From contig NZ_CP016076.1 in assembly GCF_001941625.1 (NCBI RefSeq), positions 1,488,001-1,552,000 on the forward strand: DNA of 64,000 nt. The letters run 5' to 3'. The notes under the pieces are model-generated. The model saw only the letters and a program-made list of their open reading frames with translations. It did no database searches and had not been told where the DNA came from. The DNA comes from Actinoalloteichus fjordicus (GTDB lineage: Bacteria; Actinomycetota; Actinomycetes; Mycobacteriales; Pseudonocardiaceae). A program made the translations under genes and the position numbers. Below are positions 51,654 through 62,716 of this stretch, piece by piece (the stretch's first letter is position 1; every line of letters starts with the position of its first letter).

Positions 51654-52268
51654 CCTGGTCTCCTAGGGAGGCGACGACCGCCTCGTCGGGGAATGTCTGC
51701 ACCCTTCTTGACAGGACGGCGAGCCCGGCTGTGACAGCTCTGGGTCCGCGGATACGAGAGACGGCTGTGGAGCGGATGCCGGGGACCCGGTGGCAGCGGT
51801 CGCGGGAGGGTCGGCGCGCGTCCGGAGTCGAGGAGATCGGCGGAGACCCGGGTGCGGGTGAACACGAGGGCACCGACGGCCGGTGCAGGCGCGATGCCAG
51901 GTCGCGAGCGCAGGCGCGCCCGGCGCGGCAGCGACCGGCCCGGCGGAGGCGTTCCCAGGCCTTCTCGGTCTCACGAAGCGAGGCCGGGCGCCGACGGAAG
52001 GTCGGCGGTCGGCGGCCTCGGCGGGCCGCTGCGGCCGCTCGCGCCGCTCAGGCCCGCCGCCGTCGAACCGGCAGGCCGCTGAGTCCGAGCCCGTGCGTCG
52101 AGCCTCCGCCGGGGCGAAGCGCGGCGTGTGGTCGACGGGTGGGGTGGCCGGCCACACCACACGGCAGACCGCACGATTCACGGCCCGCGAGGCGGCAGGG
52201 GTTCGACGAGGACGGTCCGCCCGACGCCTGGCCGCGTCACCGTCTGTGAACAGCGGGACGCGGTCGGC
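51654..52268. other. Intergenic region, no gene seen
   Basis: The region holds the oxidoreductase promoter (51715-51736) near its left end. Open frames over 51730-52250 on either strand are rich in Arg/Pro/Ala, have no RBS and resemble no protein. Confidence 0.45.
51715..51736 (-). promoter_or_regulatory. ECF41-like promoter motif before the oxidoreductase gene
   Basis: On the minus strand TGTCACA (51736-51730) is followed after 11 bases by CGTC (51718-51715). TGTCACA and CGTC are the elements I recall for ECF41 targets, but the spacing is shorter than usual for ECF promoters, so this is tentative. Confidence 0.4.
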
Positions 52269-53156
52269 TCAGCCTTCGAAGGGCAGCGGTTCGGCCCCGA
52301 GTTCGGCCAGCATGCCGACCATCTTCTGCGTCTCCGCCGTCTGATGGTTCAGGATGTTGCTTGCCAGATTGCGCACCTGGGGTATCGCGGCCCGTTCGGC
52401 AGCATAGGCCGCCATCTCCACGCCGCCCTCGTGGTGCCGCAGCATCAGCTGGAGGAAGTAGACGTCCAGTTCGGCGCCGCGCAGTGAGCGCAGGCGCTCC
52501 AGCTCGTCCGGGCTCGCCATGCCCGGCATCGCCTGTTCGGCCGAGGCCCCTGCGTCACCGCCGTGTCCGTGGCCCGCGTCGTCGCGCATCCAGGCCATGT
52601 AGCCCTCGGTGGGGGTCAACGGTCGGTCCCACAGGTTGAGCCAGCCCTGCATCCAGCCGATCTGCGTCCGCTGATTGGTGTCGATGTCGAAGGCGAGCGT
52701 GTCGATGCCGATGTCCTCGCCGTTGACGCGGTACAGGGTCGCCATCGTGGTGGCCTGGCGATGGTGCACCGTCATGTCCTGGGCGAAGCCGACGTCCACC
52801 GAGTTCTCCGGCGGCGCCGCGCTGTTCCCCGAGCCGGGCAGGCCGATGAGCATGCCCGCTGCGGCACCGAGCAGCAGCAGGGTGAGCACCGCCGCCGAAG
52901 CGACGAGGACACGCACCCAGTTCGTCGAGGAGGCGGATTCCCCCGTGTCCTCCCCTGCCTGCCCGGTCTCGGCCGGTCCGGTGTCCTCGGCGCCCGCTCC
53001 TACGGACTCGGTGCCCGCAGCGGCCGCGGCGGCACCGACACCCGCCTGCGCGTCGGACTCGCCGACGGCTGCGGAACCGGTCGACTCGGGGTCGGTCGTC
53101 CGCCGAGATCCGGTCTCGGCGGACGACTCGTCACCCTCTGGGATGCGTTCGGTCAC
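52269..53156 (-). CDS. DUF305 membrane protein, His-rich
   Basis: A 295-residue protein. The first 80 residues are disordered, acidic and Ala/Gly-rich; a membrane segment VRVLVASAAVLTLLLLGAAAGMLI anchors it near residue 95. Outside, two DUF305 halves read GFAQDMTVHHRQATTMA and FLQLMLRHHEGGVEMA, with a loop DDAGHGHGGDAG between. DUF305 is a ferritin-like bundle often linked to copper. It lies 14 bases downstream of the DUF3105 gene and should be cotranscribed. Confidence 0.9.
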   Translation of the reverse strand: MTERIPEGDESSAETGSRRTTDPESTGSAAVGESDAQAGVGAAAAAAGTESVGAGAEDTGPAETGQAGEDTGESASSTNWVRVLVASAAVLTLLLLGAAAGMLIGLPGSGNSAAPPENSVDVGFAQDMTVHHRQATTMATLYRVNGEDIGIDTLAFDIDTNQRTQIGWMQGWLNLWDRPLTPTEGYMAWMRDDAGHGHGGDAGASAEQAMPGMASPDELERLRSLRGAELDVYFLQLMLRHHEGGVEMAAYAAERAAIPQVRNLASNILNHQTAETQKMVGMLAELGAEPLPFEG

Positions 53157-53170
53157 GGTGCGGACGGCCC

Positions 53171-54100
53171 TCAGTCGCTGCTGGAGCCGTCGCCGGCAGG
53201 CTCCTCGGCGTCCTCGGGCTGATCGCCCTCGGTCTCCTCGGCGTCGGCACCGTTCTCACCGTCCTGCGCGGGCGCGTCCGGGTCCACCGGAGCGTCCGGG
53301 TCGACGGGGGCGTTCGGGTCGATGTCGCCCATGTCCTGGTCGCCCTCGCCGGTGAAGCCGCCGAAGTCCTCGGGGTTGCCGTTCATCGGCATCGAGTCGG
53401 GGCCGGGCTCGCTCGCGTCGAAGGCGGGCGGGGCGTCGATGTCGAAGGCGCCGGGGTTGGCCTGGCAGGTCGCGCCGACCTCCGGGTACGTGTAGGCGTT
53501 GAGCTGCAGCGCCATGATGAACTGATCGATCCGCTCGTCCTCGGCGTCGTCCAGCTTGAGCTGGTGGCCCCACGCCTGGAGGGAGATCGGGCTGTCGAGG
53601 TCCGGGTACGGCGACAGCATCATCGCGGGCTGGTTCTCGACCCGGTCGACGAGCAGGTCGAGCTGCTCGCCCTCCACCTGGTCAGGGTTGTAGGCGATCC
53701 ACACCGCGCCGTGCTCGAGCGAGTGGACCATGTGCTCGGTGCGCACGGCCTCCTCGTAGACGACCCCGTCGCAGCCCGCCCAGATCTGGTCGTGCGGTCC
53801 GCCGAAGGGCGGCGACGACTCGTAGGCGACGCGCTGGGGCGAGAGCACGTGCTGCTGTGCCTCGAACTCCTCCACCACGATGCCCTCGATGTCGGTGGAC
53901 GGATCTTGATTCTCCGCCGTCGGGGTGAACGCCCGGATGTCCGCCGTGGCGTCGTACCGGTTGTAGACGTAGAAGAAGACACCCGCCGCGAAGACGACGA
54001 CGGCGAAGACCGCTGCCACGGTGCCCCACGGCCGCTGCTTCTGGGTCACCACTGCTGCTCGGGCGTTTCGTAGTGCCTTCGCACTCTTTCCGCTGGCCAT
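53171..54100 (-). CDS. DUF3105 membrane protein
   Basis: A 309-residue protein: a basic N-terminus, one membrane segment (VAAVFAVVVFAAGVFFYVY), then an extracellular DUF3105 domain with VAYESSPPFGGPHDQIWAGCDGVVYEEAV, MVHSLEHGAVWIAY and LSPYPDL. Conserved His residues suggest metal or redox chemistry, but none is shown. The last 100 residues are an acidic tail with a repeated DPDAPV. The ATG at 54100 has GAGG 9 bases upstream. Paired with the DUF305 gene, an association often seen in actinomycetes. Confidence 0.88.
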   Translation of the reverse strand: MASGKSAKALRNARAAVVTQKQRPWGTVAAVFAVVVFAAGVFFYVYNRYDATADIRAFTPTAENQDPSTDIEGIVVEEFEAQQHVLSPQRVAYESSPPFGGPHDQIWAGCDGVVYEEAVRTEHMVHSLEHGAVWIAYNPDQVEGEQLDLLVDRVENQPAMMLSPYPDLDSPISLQAWGHQLKLDDAEDERIDQFIMALQLNAYTYPEVGATCQANPGAFDIDAPPAFDASEPGPDSMPMNGNPEDFGGFTGEGDQDMGDIDPNAPVDPDAPVDPDAPAQDGENGADAEETEGDQPEDAEEPAGDGSSSD

Positions 54101-54306
54101 CCCTGCCGGACCTCGTCTCCGTACCGCGCACAATGCTGACGTTGCCGGGCGCCAGTGTAGGGATGTCTCGTCAGCACAGAGTCAGCTAGATGGACCAATG
54201 CCGTCGGCGGGAGCGATCTGCGTCACGCGGGGCGGGGACTCCTCCTGCGCCCATCCCACGGACTGGGAGCAGGGTAAGGGCATGATGAGCAGGGAATACC
54301 CGACTC

Positions 54307-54312
54307 TAGAAT
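54307..54312 (+). promoter_or_regulatory. -10 box giving a leaderless nrtL-lysA transcript
   Basis: TAGAAT ends 7 bases before the GTG at 54320, so transcription would start at or next to that codon. No RBS precedes the GTG, in agreement. No clear -35 box was found. Confidence 0.55.
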
Positions 54313-54319
54313 CCACCAG

Positions 54320-55264
54320 GTGAGCGCCGAGGAGCTGGCCGAGCTGGTCCGGGTCGTCGCGGCGGACGTGCTGTCCGACCGGGGCCTGGACGTCTCGCTG
54401 CTGCCCGCTCCGGTCGTGGTCCGCCGCCGAGACGCCGTGTCGGACACGGACGGCGAGTACGCGACCACGTTCGCGTTGCGCGCGGCCGGTCCGGTGGGGC
54501 TGCCTGCCCGCGAACTCGCCGGACTGCTCGCGGACGGACTCGCCCGGGCACCGGGCGTGCGCGGGGCGGCCGCCGCTGGTCCCGGCTTCGTGAACATCGC
54601 CATCGAGCAGCCGACCGGCCCCGACGTGCTGCATCACGTCCTGCTGGCGGGCGCCGGGCACGGTCTTCCCGCCGACGGCGGTCTCGACCTCGACGCCCAT
54701 GCCGACACCGTGCGCGTCGTGGATCAGGCGGGCGTGTCGGTGGGCGCGGCCGAGCGCTCGACGATGGTCGGCGCGGCCGCCGCCCGGTACCTGGTCGCGC
54801 GGGCTCGGCCGCACACCTCGGTGCGGTTCGACCCCGAGCGATGGCGTGGCCGCACCGACCGGAATCCACTCTTTCGGGTGCAGTATGCCCACGCGCGGCT
54901 GACGATGCTGCTGCGCGGCGCGGCCCTGCTGGGCGTCGCCCTGCCCGGCTCGGCCGAGCGGGCCGCCGGGCACGCCGAGCACGCCGACGGTCGGCCGGAG
55001 GACGTCACCCTCACCCGTAGGCTGAGCGAGTTCCCCTCGGTCGTGGCCGATGCCCTGCCTGCCCGACCCGACCGGGTGGCCCGATACCTGGAGGACCTGG
55101 CCGACGACGTCCGACGCCTCGCCGACGCCGGGCGACTGCTGCCCAGCGGCGACGAGCGGCCCTCGGCAGAGCACGCCGCCTGCGCGCTGCTCTGCGCGGC
55201 GAGTCGCCAGGTGCTGAACAACGGTCTTGCCCTCTTGCGCATGAGCGCTCCGGAACGGATGTGA
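54320..55264 (+). CDS. nrtL: ArgS-related anticodon-binding protein NrtL
   Basis: A 314-residue ArgS-like protein without the catalytic HIGH/KMSKS domain. The first half matches the ArgS N-terminal domain and the second the DALR anticodon-binding domain ([20 protein letters not shown], then [12 protein letters not shown], ending [11 protein letters not shown]). Such proteins stand upstream of lysA in many actinomycetes, and their function is unknown. It overlaps lysA by 4 bases. GTG start without RBS, probably leaderless. Confidence 0.9.
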   Translation: MSAEELAELVRVVAADVLSDRGLDVSLLPAPVVVRRRDAVSDTDGEYATTFALRAAGPVGLPARELAGLLADGLARAPGVRGAAAAGPGFVNIAIEQPTGPDVLHHVLLAGAGHGLPADGGLDLDAHADTVRVVDQAGVSVGAAERSTMVGAAAARYLVARARPHTSVRFDPERWRGRTDRNPLFRVQYAHARLTMLLRGAALLGVALPGSAERAAGHAEHADGRPEDVTLTRRLSEFPSVVADALPARPDRVARYLEDLADDVRRLADAGRLLPSGDERPSAEHAACALLCAASRQVLNNGLALLRMSAPERM

Positions 55265-56688
55265 TGATGCGAGCGCACCCCGCTGGCCCCCGGCACGCCG
55301 ACGTGCTGCTTCCCACGAACACGGCGGGCCCCCGCCCCGAGGGGAACACGCAGCTCGACGAGCTGCACCCCCTGGTGTGGCCGCGTCACGCGGCACGAGG
55401 GGCCGACGGCGCCGTGCGGTTCGCGGGCGTGGACGTCCGCGACCTCGTCGCCCGGCACGGCACCCCGCTGTTCGTGATGGACGAGGCCGACTTCCGGTCT
55501 CGCTGCGCCGAGTACGCCTCGGCGTTCGGCGACGCGACACTCGTGCACTACGCCTCCAAGGCCTTCCTCTCCACCACCGTCGCCCGCTGGGTCGACGAGG
55601 AGGGGCTCAGCCTCGACGTGTGCAGCGGCGGAGAACTGGCCGTCGCCCTGCGCGCCGACTTCCCGGCGGAGCGGATCGCCCTGCACGGCAACAACAAGTC
55701 CGTCGCGGAGCTGGAGGCGGCGGTCCGCGCGGGCGTCGGCGTCGTCGTGGTCGACTCCTTCCACGAGATCGTCCGACTTCAGGAGATCGCCCGTCGGCTC
55801 GGTCGCGTCCAGCCGGTCATGGTGCGGGTCACCGTCGGCGTCGAGGCGCACACCCACGAGTTCATCGCCACCGCCCACGAGGACCAGAAGTTCGGCTTCT
55901 CGGTGGCGGCGGGCCATGCGGCGGAGGCGGTGCGCCGCATCCTCAAGGGCGACACGCTTCGACTAATCGGACTGCACAGTCACATCGGCTCGCAGATCTT
56001 CGACGTCGCGGGCTTCGAGGTGGCCGCCCATCGGGTGGTGGGCCTGCTCGCCGACCTGGTGGCCGAGCACGGCGCGGCGGCACTGGCCTCGGTGGAGACC
56101 ATCGACCTCGGCGGCGGGCTCGGCATCGCCTACACCGTCGACGACGACCCGCCGCCCATCGCCGAGGTGGCTCGTCAGCTACGGGACATCGTCGCGCGGG
56201 AGTGCGTCCAGGCAGGCCTGCGGGTGCCCAAGATCGCGGTGGAGCCGGGGCGGGCCATCGTCGGGCCGGGCACCGTGACGGTCTACGAGGTCGGCACGAT
56301 CAAGGACGTCGAGCTGGGACACGACACCCGCAGGCGGTACGTGAGCGTCGACGGCGGGATGAGCGACAACATCCGTACCGCCCTCTACGACGCGGTCTAC
56401 GACTGCAGGCTGGTCTCGCGCGGCGCGGAGGGCCCCGGCACGCTCTGCCGGGTGGTCGGCAAGCACTGCGAGTCCGGCGACGTGGTGGTCCGCGACTGCT
56501 GGCTGCCCGACGACCTCGCCCCCGGCGACCTGATCGCGCTGGGTGCCACCGGCGCGTACTGCTATGTGATGGCCAACGGCTACAACCGGGTGCTTCGTCC
56601 GCCGGTGGTCGCCGTGCTCGACGGCACCGACCGGGTGCTGTTGCGTCGGGAGACCGAGGACGATCTGCTGCGGCTGGAGGTGTCCTGA
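55261..56688 (+). CDS. lysA: Diaminopimelate decarboxylase LysA
   Basis: A PLP enzyme of 475 residues that makes L-lysine from meso-diaminopimelate. The PLP lysine is Lys 100 (VHYASKAF). [19 protein letters not shown] and the second-subunit active-site motif CESGD (Cys 403) are present. The GTG at 55261 overlaps the end of nrtL; ATGs at 55264 and 55267 are alternatives. Next in the operon comes hom, one base after the lysA stop. Confidence 0.96.
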   Translation: MMMRAHPAGPRHADVLLPTNTAGPRPEGNTQLDELHPLVWPRHAARGADGAVRFAGVDVRDLVARHGTPLFVMDEADFRSRCAEYASAFGDATLVHYASKAFLSTTVARWVDEEGLSLDVCSGGELAVALRADFPAERIALHGNNKSVAELEAAVRAGVGVVVVDSFHEIVRLQEIARRLGRVQPVMVRVTVGVEAHTHEFIATAHEDQKFGFSVAAGHAAEAVRRILKGDTLRLIGLHSHIGSQIFDVAGFEVAAHRVVGLLADLVAEHGAAALASVETIDLGGGLGIAYTVDDDPPPIAEVARQLRDIVARECVQAGLRVPKIAVEPGRAIVGPGTVTVYEVGTIKDVELGHDTRRRYVSVDGGMSDNIRTALYDAVYDCRLVSRGAEGPGTLCRVVGKHCESGDVVVRDCWLPDDLAPGDLIALGATGAYCYVMANGYNRVLRPPVVAVLDGTDRVLLRRETEDDLLRLEVS

Positions 56689-56689
56689 C

Positions 56690-57997
56690 GTGCACGATCA
56701 GAACGGTGCTCCGATCACCATCGCGATGCTGGGCTGCGGAACGGTGGGCAGCGAGGTCGTCAGGCTGCTGGCCGACCAGGCGGCGGACCTGACGGCGCGG
56801 GTGGGCCGACCGCTGGTGGTGACCGGCGTCGCGGTGCGCAGGCCGCACCGGCATCCCGACGTCGCCCCCGAACTGCTGACGACCGACGCCGAGGCGCTGG
56901 TGGACAGCGGTCCCGACCTGGTCGTGGAGGTCATCGGCGGGATCGAGCCCGCCCGCAGCCTCCTGCTGCGGGCGCTGAAGGCGGGCACCTCGGTGGTCAC
57001 CGCGAACAAGGCGCTGCTCGCCGAGCACGGGCCCGAGCTGTATGCGGCGGCCGACGCCTCCGGCGCCGACCTCTACTTCGAGGCCTCGGTGGCCGGGGCG
57101 ATCCCGCTGCTGCGCCCGCTGCGCGAGTCGCTGGCGGGCGATCGGATCGCCAGGGTGATGGGCATCGTCAACGGCACCACCAACTACGTGCTCTCCGCCA
57201 TGGACGCCACCGGCGCGGGCTATGCCGAGACGCTCGACGAGGCGGGTCGGCTCGGCTACGCCGAGGCGGACCCGACCGCCGACGTCGACGGGTTCGACGC
57301 GGCGGCGAAGGCCGCGATCCTGGCGTCCCTCGCCTTCCACACCCGAGTGCGAGCCGAGGACGTGCACCGGGAGGGCATCAGCGGGCTCAGCGCCGCCGAC
57401 GTCGCTGCGGCGCGGACGCTGGGTCGCACGGTGAAACTGCTGGCCATCTGCGAACGAGTGGTCGACAGCACGGGCACCGAGTCGGTCTCGGTGCGCGTGC
57501 ACCCGGCGATGATCCCTCGGGACCACCCGCTCGCCTCGGTCGGCGGCGCGTTCAACGCGGTCTTCGTCGAGGCGGACGCGGCCGGACAGCTCATGTTCTA
57601 CGGGCAGGGCGCTGGCGGCGCGCAGACCGCCAGCGCGGTGCTCGGCGACGTGGTCGCGGTGGCCCGCAATCGGGTGGCGGGCGGTCGAGGCCCCCGCGAG
57701 TCGGCCTATGCGGACCTGCCGGTACGGCCGATGGGGCAGACGCCGACGAGATACCACGTCAGCCTGGACGTGGCGGACAAGACCGGGGTGCTCTCGCAGG
57801 TCGCGACGGTCTTCGCCGAGCACGAGGTCAGCATCGCCGTCGTGCGGCAGGAGGGCCGTAGCGACGATGCCAGCCTGGTGCTCGTGACGCACACCGCGAG
57901 CGACGCGGCCCTGCGGTCGACAGTGGACAAGCTTGCCGGTCTCCCCGCCGTGCGCGAGGTGGTCAGCGTGATGCGAGTGGAGGGTGAGGAAGCGTGA
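56690..57997 (+). CDS. hom: Homoserine dehydrogenase Hom
   Basis: A 435-residue enzyme reducing aspartate semialdehyde to homoserine. The Rossmann motif is [31 protein letters not shown] and [11 protein letters not shown] are family signatures. A C-terminal ACT domain ([28 protein letters not shown]) suggests feedback control by threonine. The GTG start lies one base after the lysA stop, and the gene overlaps thrC by 4 bases (GTGA). Confidence 0.96.
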   Translation: MHDQNGAPITIAMLGCGTVGSEVVRLLADQAADLTARVGRPLVVTGVAVRRPHRHPDVAPELLTTDAEALVDSGPDLVVEVIGGIEPARSLLLRALKAGTSVVTANKALLAEHGPELYAAADASGADLYFEASVAGAIPLLRPLRESLAGDRIARVMGIVNGTTNYVLSAMDATGAGYAETLDEAGRLGYAEADPTADVDGFDAAAKAAILASLAFHTRVRAEDVHREGISGLSAADVAAARTLGRTVKLLAICERVVDSTGTESVSVRVHPAMIPRDHPLASVGGAFNAVFVEADAAGQLMFYGQGAGGAQTASAVLGDVVAVARNRVAGGRGPRESAYADLPVRPMGQTPTRYHVSLDVADKTGVLSQVATVFAEHEVSIAVVRQEGRSDDASLVLVTHTASDAALRSTVDKLAGLPAVREVVSVMRVEGEEA

Positions 57998-59103
57998 GCG
58001 GCAACGACGCCTCGGTGGTCGATCCCGTGGCGGCCCGGCAGTCTGCGCGATCGGGCTGGCCCGGAGTGATCGAGGCCTACCGGGACCGCGTCTCGATCCC
58101 GGCGGGTGCGCGGGCGGTGACCCTGCACGAGGGTGGGACGCCGCTGCTGCCCGCGCCGTACCTGAGCGAGCGCTCCGGCGCGACGGTCTACCTGAAGGTC
58201 GAGGGGGCCAACCCCACCGGCTCCTTCAAGGACCGAGGCATGACGGTGGCGATGACCCACGCGCTGCACGAGGGCAGCAAGGCGGTGATCTGCGCCTCCA
58301 CCGGGAACACCTCGGCCTCGGCCGCCGCCTACTCCGCCCGGGCGGGCCTGACCTGCGCGGTGCTGGTCCCCAGCGGCAAGATCGCCCTGGGCAAGATGGC
58401 GCAGGCCGTCGCCTACGGCGCCCGCATCCTCCAGGTGGACGGCAACTTCGACGACTGTCTTGAGCTCGCGCGCAAGACCTCCTCCGAGCATCCGATCACG
58501 CTGGTCAACTCCGTGAACCCGGTGCGGATCGAGGGCCAGAAGACGGCGGCCTTCGAGATCTGCGACGAGCTGGGGCGCGCCCCCGACCTGCACTTCCTGC
58601 CCGTGGGCAACGCGGGCAACATCACGGCCTACTGGCGGGGATACGCCGAGTACGCCGAGGACGGCGTCGTGGACTCCACGCCGAGGATGTTCGGCTTCCA
58701 GGCGGCGGGCGCGGCCCCGCTGGTCTCTGGCGAGCCGGTCGCCAGGCCCGAGACCATCGCCACCGCCATCCGGGTGGGCAGCCCGGCGTCGTGGGCGGGC
58801 GCGGTGGCGGCGCGGGATGCCTCGAACGGCCGGTTCGGCGCGGTGACCGACGAGCAGATCCTGGAGGCGTATCACCTGCTGGCGCGGCGGGAGGGCGTCT
58901 TCGTGGAGCCCGCCTCGGCGGCAGGGGTGGCGGGGCTGTTCGCCAGCGTGGCCGAGGGGCGCGTGCCGCCCGGCTCGGTCGTCGTGTGCACGGTGACCGG
59001 ACACGGACTGAAGGACCCGGACACGGCCCTGGGCACGCCGGTGCGGGTCGAGCCCCTGCCGGTGGACCCGGCGGCCGTGGCGAGGGCCTTGGAGCTGGTG
59101 TGA
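57994..59103 (+). CDS. thrC: Threonine synthase ThrC
   Basis: A 369-residue PLP enzyme converting phosphohomoserine to threonine. The PLP Lys is Lys 79 in TGSFKDRGM; the phosphate loop SSTGNTSAS-type reads [20 protein letters not shown]. This is the shorter class common in actinomycetes. GTG start overlaps hom by 4 bases, and the stop overlaps thrB by 4. Confidence 0.96.
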   Translation: MSGNDASVVDPVAARQSARSGWPGVIEAYRDRVSIPAGARAVTLHEGGTPLLPAPYLSERSGATVYLKVEGANPTGSFKDRGMTVAMTHALHEGSKAVICASTGNTSASAAAYSARAGLTCAVLVPSGKIALGKMAQAVAYGARILQVDGNFDDCLELARKTSSEHPITLVNSVNPVRIEGQKTAAFEICDELGRAPDLHFLPVGNAGNITAYWRGYAEYAEDGVVDSTPRMFGFQAAGAAPLVSGEPVARPETIATAIRVGSPASWAGAVAARDASNGRFGAVTDEQILEAYHLLARREGVFVEPASAAGVAGLFASVAEGRVPPGSVVVCTVTGHGLKDPDTALGTPVRVEPLPVDPAAVARALELV

Positions 59104-59978
59104 CGCGCCTGCGGGTCACGGTGCCCGCCTCGACTGCCAACCTCGGGTCCGGCTTCGACGCGCTGGGGCTGGCCCTGGACTGGCATGACGTCGTGACGGT
59201 CGAGACGGCACCCGCCGGTCTGGTGATCGAGGTCGAGGGGGCCGGGGCGGGCGAGGTGCCCACCGATGACGGTCACCTGCTGTTCCGGGCGTTACGCGCT
59301 GCGGTGGAGGCGGCGGGCGAGTCGGTGCCCGGCCTGGTCATCCGCTGTGCCAACACGATCCCGCACTCCAGGGGGCTGGGTTCGTCGGCCGCTGCGGTGG
59401 TGGCCGGGGTGGCGGCGGGCTGTGCGCTGGTCGGCCGACCATTGGACGAGCGGGCGCTCGACCTGGCCGCCCGCTTCGAGGGACATGCCGACAACGCTGC
59501 GGCGAGCCTGTTCGGCGGGCTGGTGGTCGCGTGGCGCGACGGGGACACGGGGCCGTTCCGGGCTGCGCGGCTGGAGCCGCACGACACCCTGAGTCCTGTC
59601 GTCCTGGTGCCTGCGACCGAGTCGACGACGGCGGTGACGCGGGGTCTGCTCCCGGAGCGAGTGCCGCTGTCGGACGCCGCCTTCGCGCTGGGTCGTGCCG
59701 CCCTGGCGGTCACGGCGCTGACCAGCAGACCGGACCTGCTGCTGCCCGCCATCGACGACCGCCTGCACCAGCCCTATCGGGCTGCGGCCTGGCCTGCCAC
59801 GATGGCCGTGGTGACGGCGCTGCGAGCGGCGGGGGTGCCCGCCGCCGTCTCGGGTGCGGGGCCGTCGGTGCTCGCGTTTCCCGAGGCGGGTGTGCTGCCG
59901 GAGTCGGTCGAGGTCGCAGGCTTTGCGGTGCACCCGGTGGCGGTCGATCCGACCGGGGTCCGGGTCGTGATCGAATGA
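59100..59978 (+). CDS. thrB: Homoserine kinase ThrB
   Basis: A 292-residue GHMP kinase. The N-terminus reads [21 protein letters not shown] and the ATP loop [16 protein letters not shown], both diagnostic of ThrB; the C-terminal motif [13 protein letters not shown] also fits. It phosphorylates homoserine for ThrC. GTG start at 59100 overlaps the thrC stop (GTGA). Last gene of the amino-acid operon. Confidence 0.95.
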   Translation: MTRLRVTVPASTANLGSGFDALGLALDWHDVVTVETAPAGLVIEVEGAGAGEVPTDDGHLLFRALRAAVEAAGESVPGLVIRCANTIPHSRGLGSSAAAVVAGVAAGCALVGRPLDERALDLAARFEGHADNAAASLFGGLVVAWRDGDTGPFRAARLEPHDTLSPVVLVPATESTTAVTRGLLPERVPLSDAAFALGRAALAVTALTSRPDLLLPAIDDRLHQPYRAAAWPATMAVVTALRAAGVPAAVSGAGPSVLAFPEAGVLPESVEVAGFAVHPVAVDPTGVRVVIE

Positions 59979-60456
59979 CCCGGCAGCCGGCCCCCGACCA
60001 GGACGGACTCCGACGTGCCGTAGGGTTGGGGACACTACGGGGGGACACGCTGGCGGTTCCGTTGTTGCATGTGGTTGGTCAGCGGTCTACCCTCGAAGGA
60101 GATCAGTCACCGGGCGCACGGGCGCCGGTGCAGTGCCCGAGTCATCAGTATTCGGGCCGCATCTCTCACCTCACGCTGGTCTCTTCACTCTTCATACGAG
60201 GTCAACGCTGGTGAGTACCCGAACGCCCTGGTGGCAGAGGGAGCCCGCGAAAGCGGTCCCGTCGTCCTCGTGGATACGGGGTGTCAGCGTCAGGAATCGC
60301 CGGTAGCGAGCGAGCAGGGTGCGCGTAGGTACGGAACCTCCAGGGCAGGTCGCTGTCAGGAATCTTCGCCTTCGCCCACACTGTCGCCCTGCATCCGCAG
60401 TGCGACAGGTCCGCTGGCCCGCGTAGAGAGGCGCGGACCGGTCAGGAAGGACATTA
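59979..60456. other. Long leader/intergenic region before rho
   Basis: No gene is seen. It must hold the rho promoter and a leader, possibly used for autoregulation by Rho (inference). TCAGGAATC occurs twice (about 60290 and 60357). No T-tract hairpin was found for the upstream operon. Confidence 0.4.
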
Positions 60457-62499
60457 GTGAGCAACACCGAATTGTTGAGCGGCGAGGCGGCCACCGCCGG
60501 ATCAGCCGCGGGCCAGACAGAGACGGGTGAGCCGAGTTCACGCCAGGACGTCGCAGGTCAGGGGGATGTCGTGACTCAGTCGAATGGCACGCCTGCCCGT
60601 CGTAGGGGCGGCCTGTCCGGGATGGTGCTGGCCGAGCTGCGCCAGCTCGCGGGCGAGCTGGGCATCTCCGACACGACCGGAATGCGCAAGGGGGATCTGA
60701 TCGCCGCAATCCGGGAACGCCAGGGCGGTTCCACTCGGCGGACTTCCGCGCCGCAGGCCGAGGCGCCTGCGCAGTTGGCGGTCGAGATCCCGGAGAAGCC
60801 TGCCACTCCCAAGGCAGAGACTCCGCAGCCGACCAAGACCGAGGACGCCCCTGCCCAGTCCGGCGGAGAGGCCGAGGAGGAGGGCGGTCGTCGCGGGCGC
60901 CGTCGTCGCTCGTCGACCCGCTCGGCAGGCAGCCAGGAGCAGACCGACGGTCGAGGCGACCGTTCCACGGGCGAGGACCGTGCCGAGCGCAACGGTCGCG
61001 ACGACCGTGGCGGCGAGCGCCAGGAGCGCGGCGAGGGCCGAGGCCGTGGCGAGCGTCAGGAGCGCGGCGAGGGCCGCGACCGCGGTGAGGGTCGGGACCG
61101 TGGCGAGGGCCGCGAGCGCGGCGAGAACCGGGACCGTGGCGAGCGTCAGGAGCGCGGCGAGGGCCGCGACCGTGGCGAGGGCCGGGACCGTGGCGAGCCG
61201 AGGGACTCGCGGGACAACCGCGACGACGACGATGACGAGGCAGGCGGCGGCAGGCGGCGCGGCAGGCGCTTCCGCGACCGCAGGCGTGGCCGCACCCGCA
61301 CCGAGGGTGGCAGCGGCGGCGGCGGCGGTGTCGCGAACGAGCCCGAGGTCCGCGAGGACGACGTGCTGCTCCCGGTCGCCGGAATCCTGGACGTGCTGGA
61401 GAACTACGCGTTCGTCCGCACCTCGGGATACCTGGCCGGATCGAACGACGTCTACGTCTCGCTGTCGCTGGTGCGCAAGTACGGCCTGCGTCGCGGTGAC
61501 GCGATCACCGGCGCGGTGCGCCAGCCGCGCGACAACGAGCAGCAGCGGCAGAAGTTCAACCCGATGGTCCGGGTCGACACGATCAACGGCCTGGAGCCGG
61601 ACGCGGTCCGCAACCGGCCCGAGTTCACCAAGATGACGCCGCTGTACCCGAACGAGCGGCTGCGGCTGGAGACTGAGCCGCACGTGCTCACGACTCGGGT
61701 GATCGACCTGGTGATGCCGGTCGGCAAGGGCCAGCGGGCGCTCATCGTCTCGCCGCCCAAGGCGGGTAAGACGATGGTGCTTCAGGCCATCGCGAACGCC
61801 ATCACCACGAACAACCCCGAATGCCATCTGATGGTCGTGCTCGTCGACGAGCGGCCTGAAGAGGTCACCGACATGCAGCGCTCGGTCAAGGGCGAGGTCA
61901 TCGCGGCCACGTTCGACCGGCCGCCCGCAGACCAGACCACCGTCGCGGAGCTGGCGATCGAGCGGGCCAAGCGGCTGGTGGAGCTGGGCTTCGACGTCGT
62001 CGTGCTGCTGGACTCGATCACCCGACTGGGCCGGGCCTACAACCTGGCCGCGCCCGCCTCGGGCCGGATCCTCTCCGGTGGTGTCGACTCCACCGCGCTG
62101 TACCCGCCCAAGCGGTTCCTGGGTGCGGCGCGCAACATCGAGAACGGCGGCTCGCTCACCATCTTCGCCACCGCTCTCGTGGAGACGGGATCGACCGGTG
62201 ACACGGTGATCTTCGAGGAGTTCAAGGGCACCGGCAACGCCGAGCTGAAGCTCGACCGCAAGCTCGCCGACAAGCGGACCTTCCCGGCCGTGGACGTCGA
62301 CGCGTCGAGCACGCGGAAGGAGGAGCTGCTGCTCTCGCCGGACGAGCTGGCCGTGACGCACAAGCTGCGTCGGGTGCTGGCCGCGCTGGACGACCAGCAG
62401 GCGCTCGACCTGGTGCTCACGCAGCTCCGCAAGACCCGTACCAACATCGAGTTCCTCATGCAGGTGGCCAAGAGCACACCGGGCAACGGCGATCAGTGA
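60457..62499 (+). CDS. rho: Transcription termination factor Rho with RGE-rich insert
   Basis: A hexameric RNA helicase that ends transcription. At 680 residues it is longer than E. coli Rho (419). Residues 50-90 are the Rho_N helical domain ([21 protein letters not shown]). Residues 90-285 are an Arg/Glu/Gly/Asp-rich disordered insert with repeats, typical of high-GC Gram positives. The RNA-binding domain is [18 protein letters not shown]; the ATPase has Walker A SPPKAGKT (Lys 438), and [16 protein letters not shown] as Walker B. GTG start with GGAAGGA upstream. Confidence 0.97.
   Translation: MSNTELLSGEAATAGSAAGQTETGEPSSRQDVAGQGDVVTQSNGTPARRRGGLSGMVLAELRQLAGELGISDTTGMRKGDLIAAIRERQGGSTRRTSAPQAEAPAQLAVEIPEKPATPKAETPQPTKTEDAPAQSGGEAEEEGGRRGRRRRSSTRSAGSQEQTDGRGDRSTGEDRAERNGRDDRGGERQERGEGRGRGERQERGEGRDRGEGRDRGEGRERGENRDRGERQERGEGRDRGEGRDRGEPRDSRDNRDDDDDEAGGGRRRGRRFRDRRRGRTRTEGGSGGGGGVANEPEVREDDVLLPVAGILDVLENYAFVRTSGYLAGSNDVYVSLSLVRKYGLRRGDAITGAVRQPRDNEQQRQKFNPMVRVDTINGLEPDAVRNRPEFTKMTPLYPNERLRLETEPHVLTTRVIDLVMPVGKGQRALIVSPPKAGKTMVLQAIANAITTNNPECHLMVVLVDERPEEVTDMQRSVKGEVIAATFDRPPADQTTVAELAIERAKRLVELGFDVVVLLDSITRLGRAYNLAAPASGRILSGGVDSTALYPPKRFLGAARNIENGGSLTIFATALVETGSTGDTVIFEEFKGTGNAELKLDRKLADKRTFPAVDVDASSTRKEELLLSPDELAVTHKLRRVLAALDDQQALDLVLTQLRKTRTNIEFLMQVAKSTPGNGDQ
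61012..61200 (+). repeat. Internal tandem repeats in rho
   Basis: The decapeptide [10 protein letters not shown] recurs starting at 61012, 61048 and 61138, with RDRGEG units between. The DNA copies are nearly identical, so copy number may vary between strains. It encodes part of the disordered insert, residues about 186-248. Confidence 0.85.
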
Positions 62500-62520
62500 T
62501 CGCCTGCCGCTAGCCGAGCA

Positions 62521-62548
62521 GGCCCGGTCTCGACAACGAGGCCGGGCC
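62521..62548 (+). terminator. Hairpin terminator after rho
   Basis: GGCCCGGTCTCG (62521-62532) pairs with CGAGGCCGGGCC (62537-62548) through one G-T pair and a 4-base loop, 22 bases after the stop, followed by GTCTCGTTC. Confidence 0.8.
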
Positions 62549-62716
62549 GTCTCGTTCACCGCCCCCGCAGGCCGAGGCCGGACCCCGGTCCGTGGCCTTC
62601 GTCTCGATGACGAGCGGCGGAGCAGGCCTGACGGGGCGCGCTTCGGCGGATCGGCTGCCGCCTGACCTGCCAGGCCGTCGAGATGCCTGCGATCGGGTTC
62701 CGCGCGGGCCGTCCGA

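Noticed and set aside
51731-52249. Possible gene in the gap upstream of the oxidoreductase
   Set aside because: The translated frames on both strands are Arg/Pro/Ala-rich without structure or start signals.
61012-61200. Repeat array considered as CRISPR
   Set aside because: The units are in-frame coding repeats inside rho without unique spacers.
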